A DNA stretch of 64,000 nucleotides, taken from Palsa-870 sp039935415 (lineage in GTDB: Bacteria > Chloroflexota > Dormibacteria > Dormibacterales > Dormibacteraceae). The position numbers were made by a program, and so were the translations under genes. Where the stretch lies: positions 1 through 64,000 of the forward strand of contig JBDTKH010000028.1 of NCBI GenBank assembly GCA_039935415.1, written 5' to 3'. Positions within the stretch are counted from its first letter, which is position 1. Each line of letters opens with the position of its first letter. The notes under the pieces are model-generated. The model was not told the DNA's origin. It did no database searches and worked only from the letters and a program-made list of their open reading frames with translations. Below are positions 1 through 8,499 of this stretch, piece after piece.

Positions 1-28
1 GGACGGTGTCCCGGCTCGCCCGCGCGCC

Positions 29-57
29 CGGACAGGTGGGGCTCCGGGCGTTATCTT
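29..57 (+). promoter_or_regulatory. Candidate leaderless promoter of the ACT-domain gene
   Basis: TATCTT at 52-57 lies six bases before the ATG at 64, and CGGACA at 29-34 sits 17 bases further upstream as a weak -35. No Shine-Dalgarno sequence is visible. The spacing suggests transcription begins at or next to the A of the start codon. Confidence 0.4.
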
Positions 58-63
58 CTCCCC

Positions 64-726
64 ATGCCAGAGTCGGAGGTCCTCGGGTTGCTCGTCGCCA
101 CGCGCGATGAGCCTGGCATCCTCTACCGCCTCTCCGAGACGATCTTCAAGCACGGCGCGAACATCACCTACATCGCGGGCGGGGCGCACCTCGAGCACGC
201 CGCCGAGCTGCAGTTGGAGGTCACGGGCGCGCGCGATGCGCCGGGCCTGGTCGCGGAGATCGAGCGGCTGGAGGGCATCACCAAGGTCAGCCGCGTGCCG
301 ACCTTCCAGCGGATCTTCGGCAAGCGCGTCATCGTGATCGGCGGCGGCGCGCAGGTCGGCATGGTGGCGCAGGGCGCCGTGTCCGAGGCCGACCGCCACA
401 ACATCCGCGGGGAGCGAATCTCGGTCGACACGATCCCGCTCGTCGGTGAAGAGCAGCTTGCCGACGCGGTGCGCGCCGTGGCGCGCCTTCACCGCGCGAG
501 GGTGCTCGTGCTCGCCGGCGCGCTGATGGGAGGCGATATCGCCAACGCGGTGCGCGAGATCCGCGAGGCGGGAATCCTGGTCGTGTGCACGAACATGGCC
601 GGCTCGGTGCCGGACGCGGCGGACCTCGTCGTCAGCGACCCGGTCGAGGCGGGCGTCATGGCGGTGATGCTCATCGCGGACACCGCGAGCTTCTCGATCG
701 AGCATGTCCGCGGCCGCCGCTTCTGA
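64..726 (+). CDS. ACT-domain protein (DUF5612-like)
   Basis: A 220-residue soluble protein. Residues 5-80 form an ACT fold (LVATRDEPGILYRLSETIF), the small-ligand-binding module usually used for amino-acid control. Residues 85-220 are an alpha/beta domain with the segment VIVIGGGAQVG and an ILVVCTNMAGSVP-like strand, matching the two-part plan of DUF5612-type ACT proteins. No enzyme motif is visible, so a ligand-sensing or regulatory role is an inference. It is monocistronic and convergent with the transglutaminase-like gene that ends 4 bases downstream. The ligand cannot be read from the sequence. Confidence 0.8.
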   Translation: MPESEVLGLLVATRDEPGILYRLSETIFKHGANITYIAGGAHLEHAAELQLEVTGARDAPGLVAEIERLEGITKVSRVPTFQRIFGKRVIVIGGGAQVGMVAQGAVSEADRHNIRGERISVDTIPLVGEEQLADAVRAVARLHRARVLVLAGALMGGDIANAVREIREAGILVVCTNMAGSVPDAADLVVSDPVEAGVMAVMLIADTASFSIEHVRGRRF

Positions 727-730
727 TGAG

Positions 731-1534
731 CTACATACCGCGCGTCCTGACCCGAACCTCCATCGCGCCACTTGCCGACCCGACGTAAACACCCCGCGTG
801 GGCGCCGCATCGCTGTAGTCACGGCCAACCGCCAACCGCACGTGATGGTCCGAGACACGCACCGGTCGAGTAGCGTCGTAGCCGAGCCAGCCGCGGCCGG
901 GGACCCACCCCTCGGCCCACGCGTGGGAAGCCGTGGTCGCGCCCTTGTCGCCGTGGATGTACCCACTCACGTAACGGGCCGGGACGCCCATGGCGCGGGC
1001 GACGGCGATGAAGAGGTGGGCGAAGTCCTGGCAGACCCCGGCTCGCAGGGCCAGCACCTCGTCGACTGCGCTGTACACGTTGGTGACTGCGCGGTCGTAG
1101 GCAAAGTCGCGGCTGATGGCCGTGGTTAGCTCGTCGAGCGCGTGCTCGACGTCGTCGCTCGACTCAGGGTCGGCGATGGGGAACCTCGCTGCCATCTCGC
1201 GCACCCCGGGCACGTCCTTGACCGGCGAGCGGAAGCGCAAGAAATCCTGGACCAGCTCTTCACCTGGATCGGTGTCGATCGCCCCCGCGGTTTCGACCAC
1301 CGACCGGCTCGTCACGACGAGGCTCGTGTGCGGGCGCACCAGGTTGAAGTAGTGCACGTTGTTGCCGTAACCGTCGCGATAGATGCCCGGCGTGATCCCC
1401 GAGCTGACCTCCAGCTCGAACTCGAGGCAGCGCTGGCCGCCGCCGTCGATCGGCCGCAGCCGCACCTCCATCACGGTCTCCGCGATCGGGCCCGAGTAGC
1501 GGTAGCGGGTGGTGTGGACAATCTCGATCTTCAT
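731..1534 (-). CDS. Transglutaminase-like cysteine protease (COG1305 type)
   Basis: A 267-residue protein with an N-terminal beta-rich domain (MKIEIVHTTRYRYSGP) and a C-terminal transglutaminase core. The triad is intact by eye: Cys168 in GVCQDFAH, His204 in ASHAWAE and Asp220 in GYDATR. The ATG at 1534 overlaps the stop of the upstream alpha-E gene (ATGA), so the two are translationally coupled. It ends the ATP-grasp / alpha-E / transglutaminase operon. In the literature this gene trio is a predicted peptide-ligation or peptide-cleavage system of unknown substrate. Catalytic activity is likely; the biological target is unknown. Confidence 0.9.
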   Translation of the reverse strand: MKIEIVHTTRYRYSGPIAETVMEVRLRPIDGGGQRCLEFELEVSSGITPGIYRDGYGNNVHYFNLVRPHTSLVVTSRSVVETAGAIDTDPGEELVQDFLRFRSPVKDVPGVREMAARFPIADPESSDDVEHALDELTTAISRDFAYDRAVTNVYSAVDEVLALRAGVCQDFAHLFIAVARAMGVPARYVSGYIHGDKGATTASHAWAEGWVPGRGWLGYDATRPVRVSDHHVRLAVGRDYSDAAPTRGVYVGSASGAMEVRVRTRGM

Positions 1535-2568
1535 CTTTCGATTCGCGCCAGGCGCGTGAAGGATGGACTTGTTGATTGCTGCTGCTGCTGAGGCATCGCG
1601 CGTCCCTCTTCTCCAAAAACCGTGGACGGCACCTTGCTGGGGTGGAAGTAGGTCTCGCGCAGCGCCATCTCCAGCTGTCGCAGCAGGTCGCGGCACTCGG
1701 CCTCGAACCGTCGCGCGTGCTCGCCGACCAACCGTGGCTGCGCCTCGTCGAACATGCCGTGCAGGCGCGCGAGCAGCCGTTTTGGCTTCGAGCGCCGGCC
1801 TGGTCCGTCGATCCTGGACACGGCATCGAGCGCCACGCCGGCCGAGAAGCGTGCTGAGCGCGGCAGAGTTGGATCCAGGAGCAGGCACTCGATGACGCGG
1901 TCGGGAGTCACGCCTCCCGAGTAGCGCGCCTGATACGACTCGAACGCGAAGCAGGACTTCAGCACCGCCGACCACTCGAGGGCATCCTCAGGTGTGGGCC
2001 CGACGAACTCAGAGGGATCGCCGTGAGCCCGCGGCCACCTCGGGGTAAGCTCGGCAGACTTGCGCGTCACCAGGCCGGTCACGTTGGCGGTCCGCTCGAC
2101 GAACTTGCCCAGGCGCACGAAGTGTCGGGCCTCTTCGTGCGACATCGTGTCCTCCGTCAGCCCGTCGACCAGCTTGATGCTCATCTGGACGTCGGTCAGG
2201 AACGGGAAGAGGTCGGGTTGCCACGTGGGTTCCTGCACGCGCCAGTACAGGGCGTTGACCTGCTCGTAGAGCTCCGAAGGCAGCGACGGCCTAACGGCCT
2301 GGGCGGCCAGGCGCGCCGCCGCCACGCTGGACCGGACCGACGGGCCCAGCGATCCGGTGAGCACCATCTCGACCGCCGCGTCGCGGCGTTTCGTGTCGCT
2401 GCCGCGCCATCCCGCCAGCTCCATGAAGCGAATCCAGAACTCCGGCCCGGGCTCATCGGTTCGATCCAGGGACAGCGAGACGTGCGCGCCGAGTATCCGC
2501 GCCAGGTGGTCCGCGCGCTCGAGGTGGCGCCCGAGCAGGGCCAGCGAAGTCGCGGCGCGGCTAAGCAT
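1531..2568 (-). CDS. Alpha-E domain protein (DUF403)
   Basis: A 345-residue, almost entirely helical protein opening with MLSRAATSLALLGRHLERAD, the typical start of the alpha-E family (normally about 310-330 residues). No catalytic residues are known for this family. It is nearly always encoded with a circularly permuted ATP-grasp protein and a transglutaminase-like protease, as here. Its start overlaps the end of the ATP-grasp gene by 8 bases and its stop overlaps the next ATG, so the three form one operon. The C-terminal tail contains a run of glutamines just before the end. Confidence 0.9.
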   Translation of the reverse strand: MLSRAATSLALLGRHLERADHLARILGAHVSLSLDRTDEPGPEFWIRFMELAGWRGSDTKRRDAAVEMVLTGSLGPSVRSSVAAARLAAQAVRPSLPSELYEQVNALYWRVQEPTWQPDLFPFLTDVQMSIKLVDGLTEDTMSHEEARHFVRLGKFVERTANVTGLVTRKSAELTPRWPRAHGDPSEFVGPTPEDALEWSAVLKSCFAFESYQARYSGGVTPDRVIECLLLDPTLPRSARFSAGVALDAVSRIDGPGRRSKPKRLLARLHGMFDEAQPRLVGEHARRFEAECRDLLRQLEMALRETYFHPSKVPSTVFGEEGRAMPQQQQQSTSPSFTRLARIER

Positions 2569-4033
2569 CCGACCACTCCGGATCGTCTTCGGCCATGACC
2601 CACGTATCCCTGCTGCCGCCCCCCTGCGAGCTGTTCACGACCAGGGAGCCTGGCTTGAGCGCCACACGGGTCAGTCCTCCCGGCGTGACATAGACGTCAG
2701 GACCTGTGAGCACGAACGGCCGCAGGTCCTGGTGCGTGCGGCGCAGCCGCCCGCCGTCGAGGATGGGCTGTACCGAAAGCGCCACCACCGGTTGGGCGAT
2801 GAAGCTCCGGGGGTGCGCCTCGATGCGCTTTCGAAAGTCTTCACGCTCCTGCCGCGTCGAGCTCGGACCCATCAGCATCCCGTACCCACCGGACGCGTCG
2901 ACCGTCTTGACCACGAGCTCCTCGAGGTGCTCGAGCACGTATCGGCGGTCCTCGTCGACCGCGCAGACGTACGTCTGGACGTTCGGCAGGATCGGGTCCT
3001 CGTCCAGGTAGTAGCGGATGACTTTCGGGATCAGGGCGTAGACGGCCTTGTCGTCCGCGACCCCGTTCCCCAGGGCGTTGGCGATGCTGACGTTGCCGGC
3101 GCGATAAGCGTTCACCAGCCCGGCCACGCCGACCAGCGACTCCTGGCGACCGAAGATCGGGTCCAGCCACTCGTCGTCGAGTCGCCGGTAGATGACGTGG
3201 ACCGGCTTGAGGCCCCGCGTCGTCCGCATGAAGACGTAGTCCTGGTCGACGACCAGGTCGCTTCCCTCGACCAGCTCGATCCCCATCTGCTTGGCCAGGT
3301 ACAGGTGTTCGTAGTAGGCGGCGTTGTTGACGCCGGGGGTGAGGAGCACGACGGTGGGGTCGTCCACCCCTTCCGGCGCCAGCCACCGAAGGTGGCGGAG
3401 GAGCTCGTGAATGTAGCCCTCGACCGGGCGCACCGGGTAGCCCGCGAACATGTCGGGCAGCACGCGCTTCATCACGTGGCGGTTGGCCAGGACGTACGAG
3501 ACGCCGGACGGGGTGCGCAGGTTGTCCTCCAGGACGAAGAAGTCGCCCTTGTGGTCGCGGACCAGGTCGATGCCTGCGATGTGGCAATGGATGCCGTGGG
3601 GGACCGGCAGCCCCTCGATCTCCCTGAGGTATTGGGGGCTCGTCAGCACGATCTCCGGAGGGATGGCTCGCTGCTTCAGGATCAGCTTGGGCCCATAGAT
3701 GTCATCGAGGAACAGGTTGAGCGCAGCCAGGCGCTGCTTCAGCCCAGCCTCGATCCGGCGCCAGGTCGGGGCCGGGATGACGCGGGGGATGATGTCGAAC
3801 GGGAAGACCTTCTCGGTGCCCTGGGCGTCGGGGTACACGGCAAAGGTGATGCCGTGGTTGCGGAACATCTGGAGCGCCAGCTCGTGGCGGCGGGCCAGCT
3901 CGCTCGGGCCCATCCGGGTCAGCTGATCGTAGATCCGGCGGTAGGCGGGCCTTGGGCCGCCGGAAGGCGCAAGCATTTCGTCGTAGAACCCGTTGCTCTC
4001 GTATCCGGCATCAAAGGATTCCACGGAGGCCAC
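2561..4033 (-). CDS. Circularly permuted ATP-grasp protein (DUF404/DUF407)
   Basis: About 490 residues from the GTG at 4033; a second GTG at 4024 is an equally possible start. The N-terminus GFYDEMLAPSG, the acidic ATP-grasp segment VLEDNLRTPSGVSYV and the C-terminal NSSQGGGSRDTWV are hallmarks of this family. Members are predicted to form amide bonds with ATP on an unknown peptide or small molecule. It heads the minus-strand operon with the alpha-E and transglutaminase-like genes, and is divergent from two more transglutaminase-like genes across a gap of about 45 bases. An open frame extends further upstream, but the conserved start of the family falls at the GTG pair. Confidence 0.9.
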   Translation of the reverse strand: MASVESFDAGYESNGFYDEMLAPSGGPRPAYRRIYDQLTRMGPSELARRHELALQMFRNHGITFAVYPDAQGTEKVFPFDIIPRVIPAPTWRRIEAGLKQRLAALNLFLDDIYGPKLILKQRAIPPEIVLTSPQYLREIEGLPVPHGIHCHIAGIDLVRDHKGDFFVLEDNLRTPSGVSYVLANRHVMKRVLPDMFAGYPVRPVEGYIHELLRHLRWLAPEGVDDPTVVLLTPGVNNAAYYEHLYLAKQMGIELVEGSDLVVDQDYVFMRTTRGLKPVHVIYRRLDDEWLDPIFGRQESLVGVAGLVNAYRAGNVSIANALGNGVADDKAVYALIPKVIRYYLDEDPILPNVQTYVCAVDEDRRYVLEHLEELVVKTVDASGGYGMLMGPSSTRQEREDFRKRIEAHPRSFIAQPVVALSVQPILDGGRLRRTHQDLRPFVLTGPDVYVTPGGLTRVALKPGSLVVNSSQGGGSRDTWVMAEDDPEWSDA

Positions 4034-4078
4034 CGCTATAGTGTCTGCGCCATCCCGCCAACAGCCAAGACCATCAAT

Positions 4079-4882
4079 GTGCGCGTGGGCTGCGAGTTCA
4101 GCTACGACGTGAGCGCTCCGACGCCGGTCACCGTCCAGGTCCGCCCCCGCTCGGATGCCAGCCATCAGCTGGTCACCGAGAGCTGGTCGACCACGCCGCC
4201 AGTGCCCGTCGACGAGTACGCGGACTTTTACGGCAACCCGGTCAAGCGGTTCGTGATGCCCCAGGGGGACCTCACCCTCCGCTACGACTCGATCTGCGCG
4301 GTCCCCGACGAGCCGGATCCCGACGCTTCAAAAGTCCCCCAGCAGGCGGTCGAGGACCTGCCCGGCGAGCTTCTGCATTTCACGCTGCCCAGCCGCTACT
4401 GCCAGTCGGACGAGCTCATGGCCACCGCCTGGGAGCTGTTCGGCCAGACGGAGCCCGGCGGCGCGCGCGTGCAGGCGATCTGCGACTGGGTCCACGACAA
4501 CATCCAGTTCCAGTACGGCGCGAGCGACCCTCTCACCACGGCCGTGGACGTGCACAGGAGCCGGAAGGGCGTATGCCGCGACATGACCCACCTAGCGGTC
4601 ACGTTCTGCCGGGCGATGAACATCCCCGCGCGCTACGTCTTCGGCTACCTGCCGGACATCCATGTGCCCCTGAACGACGATCGCATGGACTTCGCGGCAT
4701 GGATGGAGGTCTGGCTGGGCGATCGCTGGTGGACCTACGACCCGCGCAACAACACGCGTCGCGTCGGCCGGGTGCTGATCGGGCGAGGCCGCGACGCCCT
4801 CGACGTGGCGATGATCACCACCTTCGGGCAGGCAACCTTCCGTTCCATGACGGTCTGGGCGGACGAGGTGAAGGAATCGTGA
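4079..4882 (+). CDS. Transglutaminase-like protein, probable loss of catalytic His
   Basis: A 267-residue COG1305-type protein with start GTG at 4079; no ATG is available near the conserved start (RVGCEFSYDV). The nucleophile is present (Cys166 in GVCRDMTH) and Asp221 sits in WTYDPRNN. Where the two sister proteins in this cluster read HAW, this one reads MDFAAWMEV, so the catalytic histidine seems replaced by alanine (about residue 206). I believe related proteins with Phe-Ala/Ser-Ala-Trp here exist, so this may be a subfamily trait. A TATAGT hexamer lies at 4037-4042, leaving a leader of about 30 bases without a Shine-Dalgarno. The stop overlaps the next start by one base. Confidence 0.85.
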   Translation: MRVGCEFSYDVSAPTPVTVQVRPRSDASHQLVTESWSTTPPVPVDEYADFYGNPVKRFVMPQGDLTLRYDSICAVPDEPDPDASKVPQQAVEDLPGELLHFTLPSRYCQSDELMATAWELFGQTEPGGARVQAICDWVHDNIQFQYGASDPLTTAVDVHRSRKGVCRDMTHLAVTFCRAMNIPARYVFGYLPDIHVPLNDDRMDFAAWMEVWLGDRWWTYDPRNNTRRVGRVLIGRGRDALDVAMITTFGQATFRSMTVWADEVKES

Positions 4883-5754
4883 TGGCGATCGACCCGGCAT
4901 CCGTTGACTGGCGCGCCGCGCGGCGCGCGTCCTACCTGCTGCACCAGAGCTTTCGGTACGAGTACTCGGAGCCGGTCCGCAACCTCAATCACCGCCTGGT
5001 AGTCATCCCGCCCGAGCGTTTCGGAGACCAGCGCCGGCTGCGTCATGGCGTCTCCGTCGAGCCTGGCAGCGCCCGGTTCGAGAACCGCGCTGACCGGTTT
5101 GGCAACGTGATCGTCGAGGTCTTCGCCGAGCGCGTGCCAGAGGCGATCGAGTTCGTGGCCGAGGTATCGGTCGAGCGCTTTGCCGCGGAGCCCAACCGCC
5201 TCGCCGAAGGCTGGACGGCTGAGGGCTACCTCCTCGAGCCGACCCGCCTCACGACGGCCGACGATCGCATCCTGCGTGCTGCCGAAGAGATCGCCTCCAC
5301 CGCGGACTGGGGACTACCGCTCGCCGACCAGATCAACGACTGGGTCTACCAGTCGATGACCTACCAGCACGGCGTGACAGGAGTCCGGACCACGGCGGCC
5401 GAGGCGCTTGCCTTCGGATCCGGCGTGTGCCAGGACTACGCGCACGTGATGCTCGCCGCCTGCCGGGCCTGCGGCCTGCCGTCGCGCTATGTCTCGGGCC
5501 ACCTGCTCGGCCAGGGAGGCACCCACGCGTGGGTGGAGGTCGTGCTGCCGGCGAACGACGGGACTAAGGAGGCGATCGCCTCGACGTTCGACCCGACGCA
5601 CGCGAGCCGCGGTGGGCTGAACTACGTGACGATCGCGGTCGGCGGCGACTACTCGGACGTCGCGCCGACCTCGGGGACTTACGTCTCGTCCGCGGCCGGA
5701 CGCCTGGTCACGAGCAAGCGCGTGACCCTGGTCGAGCTCGATTACCGCCGGTAG
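4882..5754 (+). CDS. Transglutaminase-like cysteine protease
   Basis: A 290-residue protein; the ATG at 4882 overlaps the upstream stop (TGATG), and an in-frame GTG lies one codon earlier. It has an N-terminal beta-rich domain followed by a transglutaminase core with Cys183 (GVCQDYAH), His215 (GGTHAWVEV) and Asp237 (TFDPTH), so the full triad is present. Its C-terminal VGGDYSDVAPTSGTY closely resembles the end of the first transglutaminase gene (VGRDYSDAAPTRGVY), suggesting these two are the closer paralogues. It pairs with the His-less paralogue just upstream, probably as one translation unit. Confidence 0.9.
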   Translation: MAIDPASVDWRAARRASYLLHQSFRYEYSEPVRNLNHRLVVIPPERFGDQRRLRHGVSVEPGSARFENRADRFGNVIVEVFAERVPEAIEFVAEVSVERFAAEPNRLAEGWTAEGYLLEPTRLTTADDRILRAAEEIASTADWGLPLADQINDWVYQSMTYQHGVTGVRTTAAEALAFGSGVCQDYAHVMLAACRACGLPSRYVSGHLLGQGGTHAWVEVVLPANDGTKEAIASTFDPTHASRGGLNYVTIAVGGDYSDVAPTSGTYVSSAAGRLVTSKRVTLVELDYRR

Positions 5755-5817
5755 CCTGGCCGAGCGCCGATAGCCCAGGGTCGAGGACCGGCGCTGCCGG
5801 CCCCCACCCGTGGCGTT

Positions 5818-6109
5818 CTACATCGCCGGCGTGACTTCGTAGACCGTGATCCTGCCGCCGGACGTGAGCACGGGGCAGCCCCCGGCCGCGGCCGCCGCCG
5901 CGTTCAGCGATGTAGCCGGTCGCGGCCGTGCCGATCGCGCCGTCATGCACCGCTCCGCCGTTCGAGACGTTCTTGACGTGCTGGCCGAACGGGTTGCCGG
6001 CGTCCACCACCCTGTCGCCGAGCGTGCCGAACCACGCGTCCCACGCCTCCATGACCTTGCCACGCTCCGCCTCGGTCGCGGGCATACCGCCGCCGGTGTA
6101 GACCAGCAT
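5818..6109 (-). pseudogene. YciI-like (DGPF/YCII) gene, frameshifted
   Basis: The first part, from ATG 6109, reads LVYTGGGMPATEAERGKVM and continues to a TGY motif, as in YciI-related proteins. The expected C-terminal half (GGCPVLTSGGRITVYEV, ending at the TAG at 5818-5820) is in a different frame. The break lies near 5890-5920, in a run of GCGGCGGC-like triplets; several bases appear to be missing before SLNAAAAAA. The N-terminus also seems shortened compared with the usual MKYLLVY start. Either a decayed gene or an assembly collapse in a simple-sequence stretch. Confidence 0.65.
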
Positions 6110-6116
6110 CGTCCTC

Positions 6117-7397
6117 TTGGGCGCGCTGCTCTACGGCCTTTTGGCGCGGGGCGTGAACACGAACCAGGATGACGCGCTCCGGTCGCGCGCGCGGTCCGCC
6201 GCCGCCTCGCTCGCCTCCGCGACCGACCTCGCGCCGCGCGCACCCCTGGCCGCCGCCGACCTGGGGCAGAGCACCGATGTGTTCATCGAGGTGCTCGCCC
6301 AGGATGGGTCCGTGGTCTACACGACCGGCGAGCTGAACGGCGCACCGCCCGCGTCGCCGCCGCAGCTGCTCGCCCAGGCGGCCTTGACCCACGGCGCCTT
6401 TGCAACTCAAGGCGGGCTGCGCCTGTATGCGGTTCCCTTCTCCGCCGGCTACGTCGTCACCGGCCAGTCGACTCGCGTTCCGGAGTCGAGCCTGTCAGGA
6501 GTGCGCGGGTTCCTCATCATCTCCGCCGTCCCCACGCTCCTCGCCGCGCTCGCCGCATCCTGGCTCGTGGCGGGTCGCGCGCTCAAGCCGCTCAAGGACG
6601 TAGCCCGCACGGCCGACGAGATCGGACGCACGCGCGACTTCGGTCGCCGGCTTCCGGGGCGCCGCACGCTTGACGAGGTCGCGCTGCTTTCGACCAGCTT
6701 CAACCGCATGCTCGTCCAGCTGCAGGACGCGTACGAGTCTCAGCGCAGGTTCGTCGCCGACGCATCGCACGAGCTCCGCACACCGCTGACCACCATCCAG
6801 GGCAATGCCGGCCTCCTCGCGCGGGGTCCGGCGATCGCCGAGGAGACGCGGCGGGCGGCGGCGGCAGACATCGCCGCGGACAGCGCCCGCATGGCGCGGC
6901 TGGTGGATCGCCTGCTCACGCTGGCGCGGGCCGACGCGGGGCTCCAGCTCGAGCTTGCGCCGCTCGATCTCGAAAGCGTCGTGACGGAGGTCGGGCGCCA
7001 GGCGGCCGTCGTGCACCCCCAACGCGCCCTCACCGTGCAGGTAGGCGAAGCCGCCGTCGCCGGAGACGAGGACGCCATCCGCCAGCTGGTCTGGATCCTC
7101 CTCGACAACGGTTTCCGACATTCGCGCTCGACCGTCTCGATCGACCTGCGCGCAGAGGGCGATTGGGCCCGGCTCACGGTCGCCGACGACGGACACGGGA
7201 TCGAACCACAGGACCGCGAGCGCGTTTTCGAGCGCTTCTATCGATCAGATCGCGCGCGCACGGGTGAAGGGTCCGGCCTGGGCCTCTCGATCGCGCGCTG
7301 GATCACCGACCAGCACCACGGCCGGATTCTCGCCGGCGAGGCGCCCGGCGGTGGCGCCGCGATCTACGTCGACCTCCCACTCTTACGGCGCTCTTAG
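6117..7397 (+). CDS. Sensor histidine kinase, N-terminally truncated
   Basis: A 426-residue HisKA/HATPase kinase. It has an extracytoplasmic sensing stretch, a second membrane segment (FLIISAVPTLLAALAASWLV), a HAMP linker (GRALKPLKDVARTADEIG), an H-box (DASHELRTPLT) and N/G boxes (LDNGFRH, DDGHGIE, GSGLGLSI). The first membrane helix is cut: the frame opens after a TAG at 6099-6101 and the only start is TTG 6117, inside the helix (LLGALLYGLLARG). No response-regulator gene is adjacent, although such kinases normally follow one. The truncation coincides with the damaged YciI gene, so a deletion or misjoin at about 6110 may have removed the 5' end and its partner. Confidence 0.8.
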   Translation: MGALLYGLLARGVNTNQDDALRSRARSAAASLASATDLAPRAPLAAADLGQSTDVFIEVLAQDGSVVYTTGELNGAPPASPPQLLAQAALTHGAFATQGGLRLYAVPFSAGYVVTGQSTRVPESSLSGVRGFLIISAVPTLLAALAASWLVAGRALKPLKDVARTADEIGRTRDFGRRLPGRRTLDEVALLSTSFNRMLVQLQDAYESQRRFVADASHELRTPLTTIQGNAGLLARGPAIAEETRRAAAADIAADSARMARLVDRLLTLARADAGLQLELAPLDLESVVTEVGRQAAVVHPQRALTVQVGEAAVAGDEDAIRQLVWILLDNGFRHSRSTVSIDLRAEGDWARLTVADDGHGIEPQDRERVFERFYRSDRARTGEGSGLGLSIARWITDQHHGRILAGEAPGGGAAIYVDLPLLRRS

Positions 7398-7419
7398 GTT
7401 CGGAAACGACACTGGTGCC

Positions 7420-8499
7420 ATGTTCGACATCGCACCGGACCACGCAATCGGTCTCTACTCCGGCCTGCTCGCGCTGCCGCTCGCGATGATCGCGATCCGG
7501 CTGCGGCCGGCGCGCCACATGGTGCCCGGCACCGTGCCTGGCGCGTCGGTCTTGATGGCGGTGGCGGGCGCCATCCACATCGGGCTGATCGGCACGCACC
7601 TGAAGGAATCGTTCACAGCGCTTCTGTTCCTGCTCAACGGCACCGCATACATCACGCTGTCGGTTGCGTTCGCGTGGCGGTGGTGGAGAGCGGCGTCGGC
7701 AACGTTGATCGGCGCGACGCTTCTCGGCTACCTCGTCTACATCGCGTTCGGGTTTGACTCGCCAGACCAGGTCGCGATCGCGACCAAGCTCATCGAGCTG
7801 ACCGCGCTGGGGTTGGTCCTGGTTCCCGTGAGAGGCGAGCCGAGAGAGTCCCGGCGCACGTGGCGGTGGACCCTCGTCGGCGTCGCGGTCCCTGTGTTGA
7901 CGCTGATCACGACGTCCACGGTCTGGATCGTCGACCTCAAGCGCCCGGACGCCCAGCACGTGCACGCCGGGGCTGTCCTGCAGGCGACCAACGACGTGGC
8001 CACGCCCGAGCAGACCGCAGCGGCGGCCCAGCTGTACGCGGCCACGAAGTCCGCGATCGAGCCCTACCAGGACTGGCACAGGGCAATGGCGGCGGGCTAC
8101 CGCCCTGGCGGGCCGGCCAACATGCCGTCGACACACTGGATGAACCAGCACTACGTCGACGCCGGCTACGTGCTCGATCCCAGCCGGCCGCAGGGCCTCG
8201 TGTACGCCAACACCCATCACGGTCCGGTGCTCATCGGCGCGATGTTCCAGATGAAGCCCATCGGCCAGTTAGGCCCTGATCCCGGGGGCCCGCTGACGGC
8301 GTGGCACGAGCACCAGGACATCTGCGTGACGCCGATCGGCTTTGAGTTCAGCCTGATGACCCCGTTTGCGACCTGCCCCATCGGGTCGATCGACGTCAGC
8401 GTCCCCCCGATGTTGCACGTCTGGATCGTCGACAACCCAGGCGGCCAGTTCGCGGTGGACATCGATGCAACTGTGGTGAAGAAGATTGATCGCGCCTGA
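7420..8499 (+). CDS. Membrane protein with His-rich extracytoplasmic domain
   Basis: A 359-residue protein from ATG 7420. The first roughly 190 residues hold about six hydrophobic helices (for example LYSGLLALPLAMIAIRL and ATLIGATLLGYLVYIAFGF). The remaining 170 residues form a soluble domain unusually rich in paired His and Trp: QDWHRAMAAGY, STHWMNQHYVDAGYV, ANTHHGPVLIGAMF, AWHEHQDIC and MLHVWIVDNPGG. Such patterns suggest a metal- or haem-binding site outside the membrane, but I recognise no named family. It overlaps the next small membrane-protein gene by 14 bases, so the two are probably co-expressed. Function unknown. Confidence 0.75.
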   Translation: MFDIAPDHAIGLYSGLLALPLAMIAIRLRPARHMVPGTVPGASVLMAVAGAIHIGLIGTHLKESFTALLFLLNGTAYITLSVAFAWRWWRAASATLIGATLLGYLVYIAFGFDSPDQVAIATKLIELTALGLVLVPVRGEPRESRRTWRWTLVGVAVPVLTLITTSTVWIVDLKRPDAQHVHAGAVLQATNDVATPEQTAAAAQLYAATKSAIEPYQDWHRAMAAGYRPGGPANMPSTHWMNQHYVDAGYVLDPSRPQGLVYANTHHGPVLIGAMFQMKPIGQLGPDPGGPLTAWHEHQDICVTPIGFEFSLMTPFATCPIGSIDVSVPPMLHVWIVDNPGGQFAVDIDATVVKKIDRA

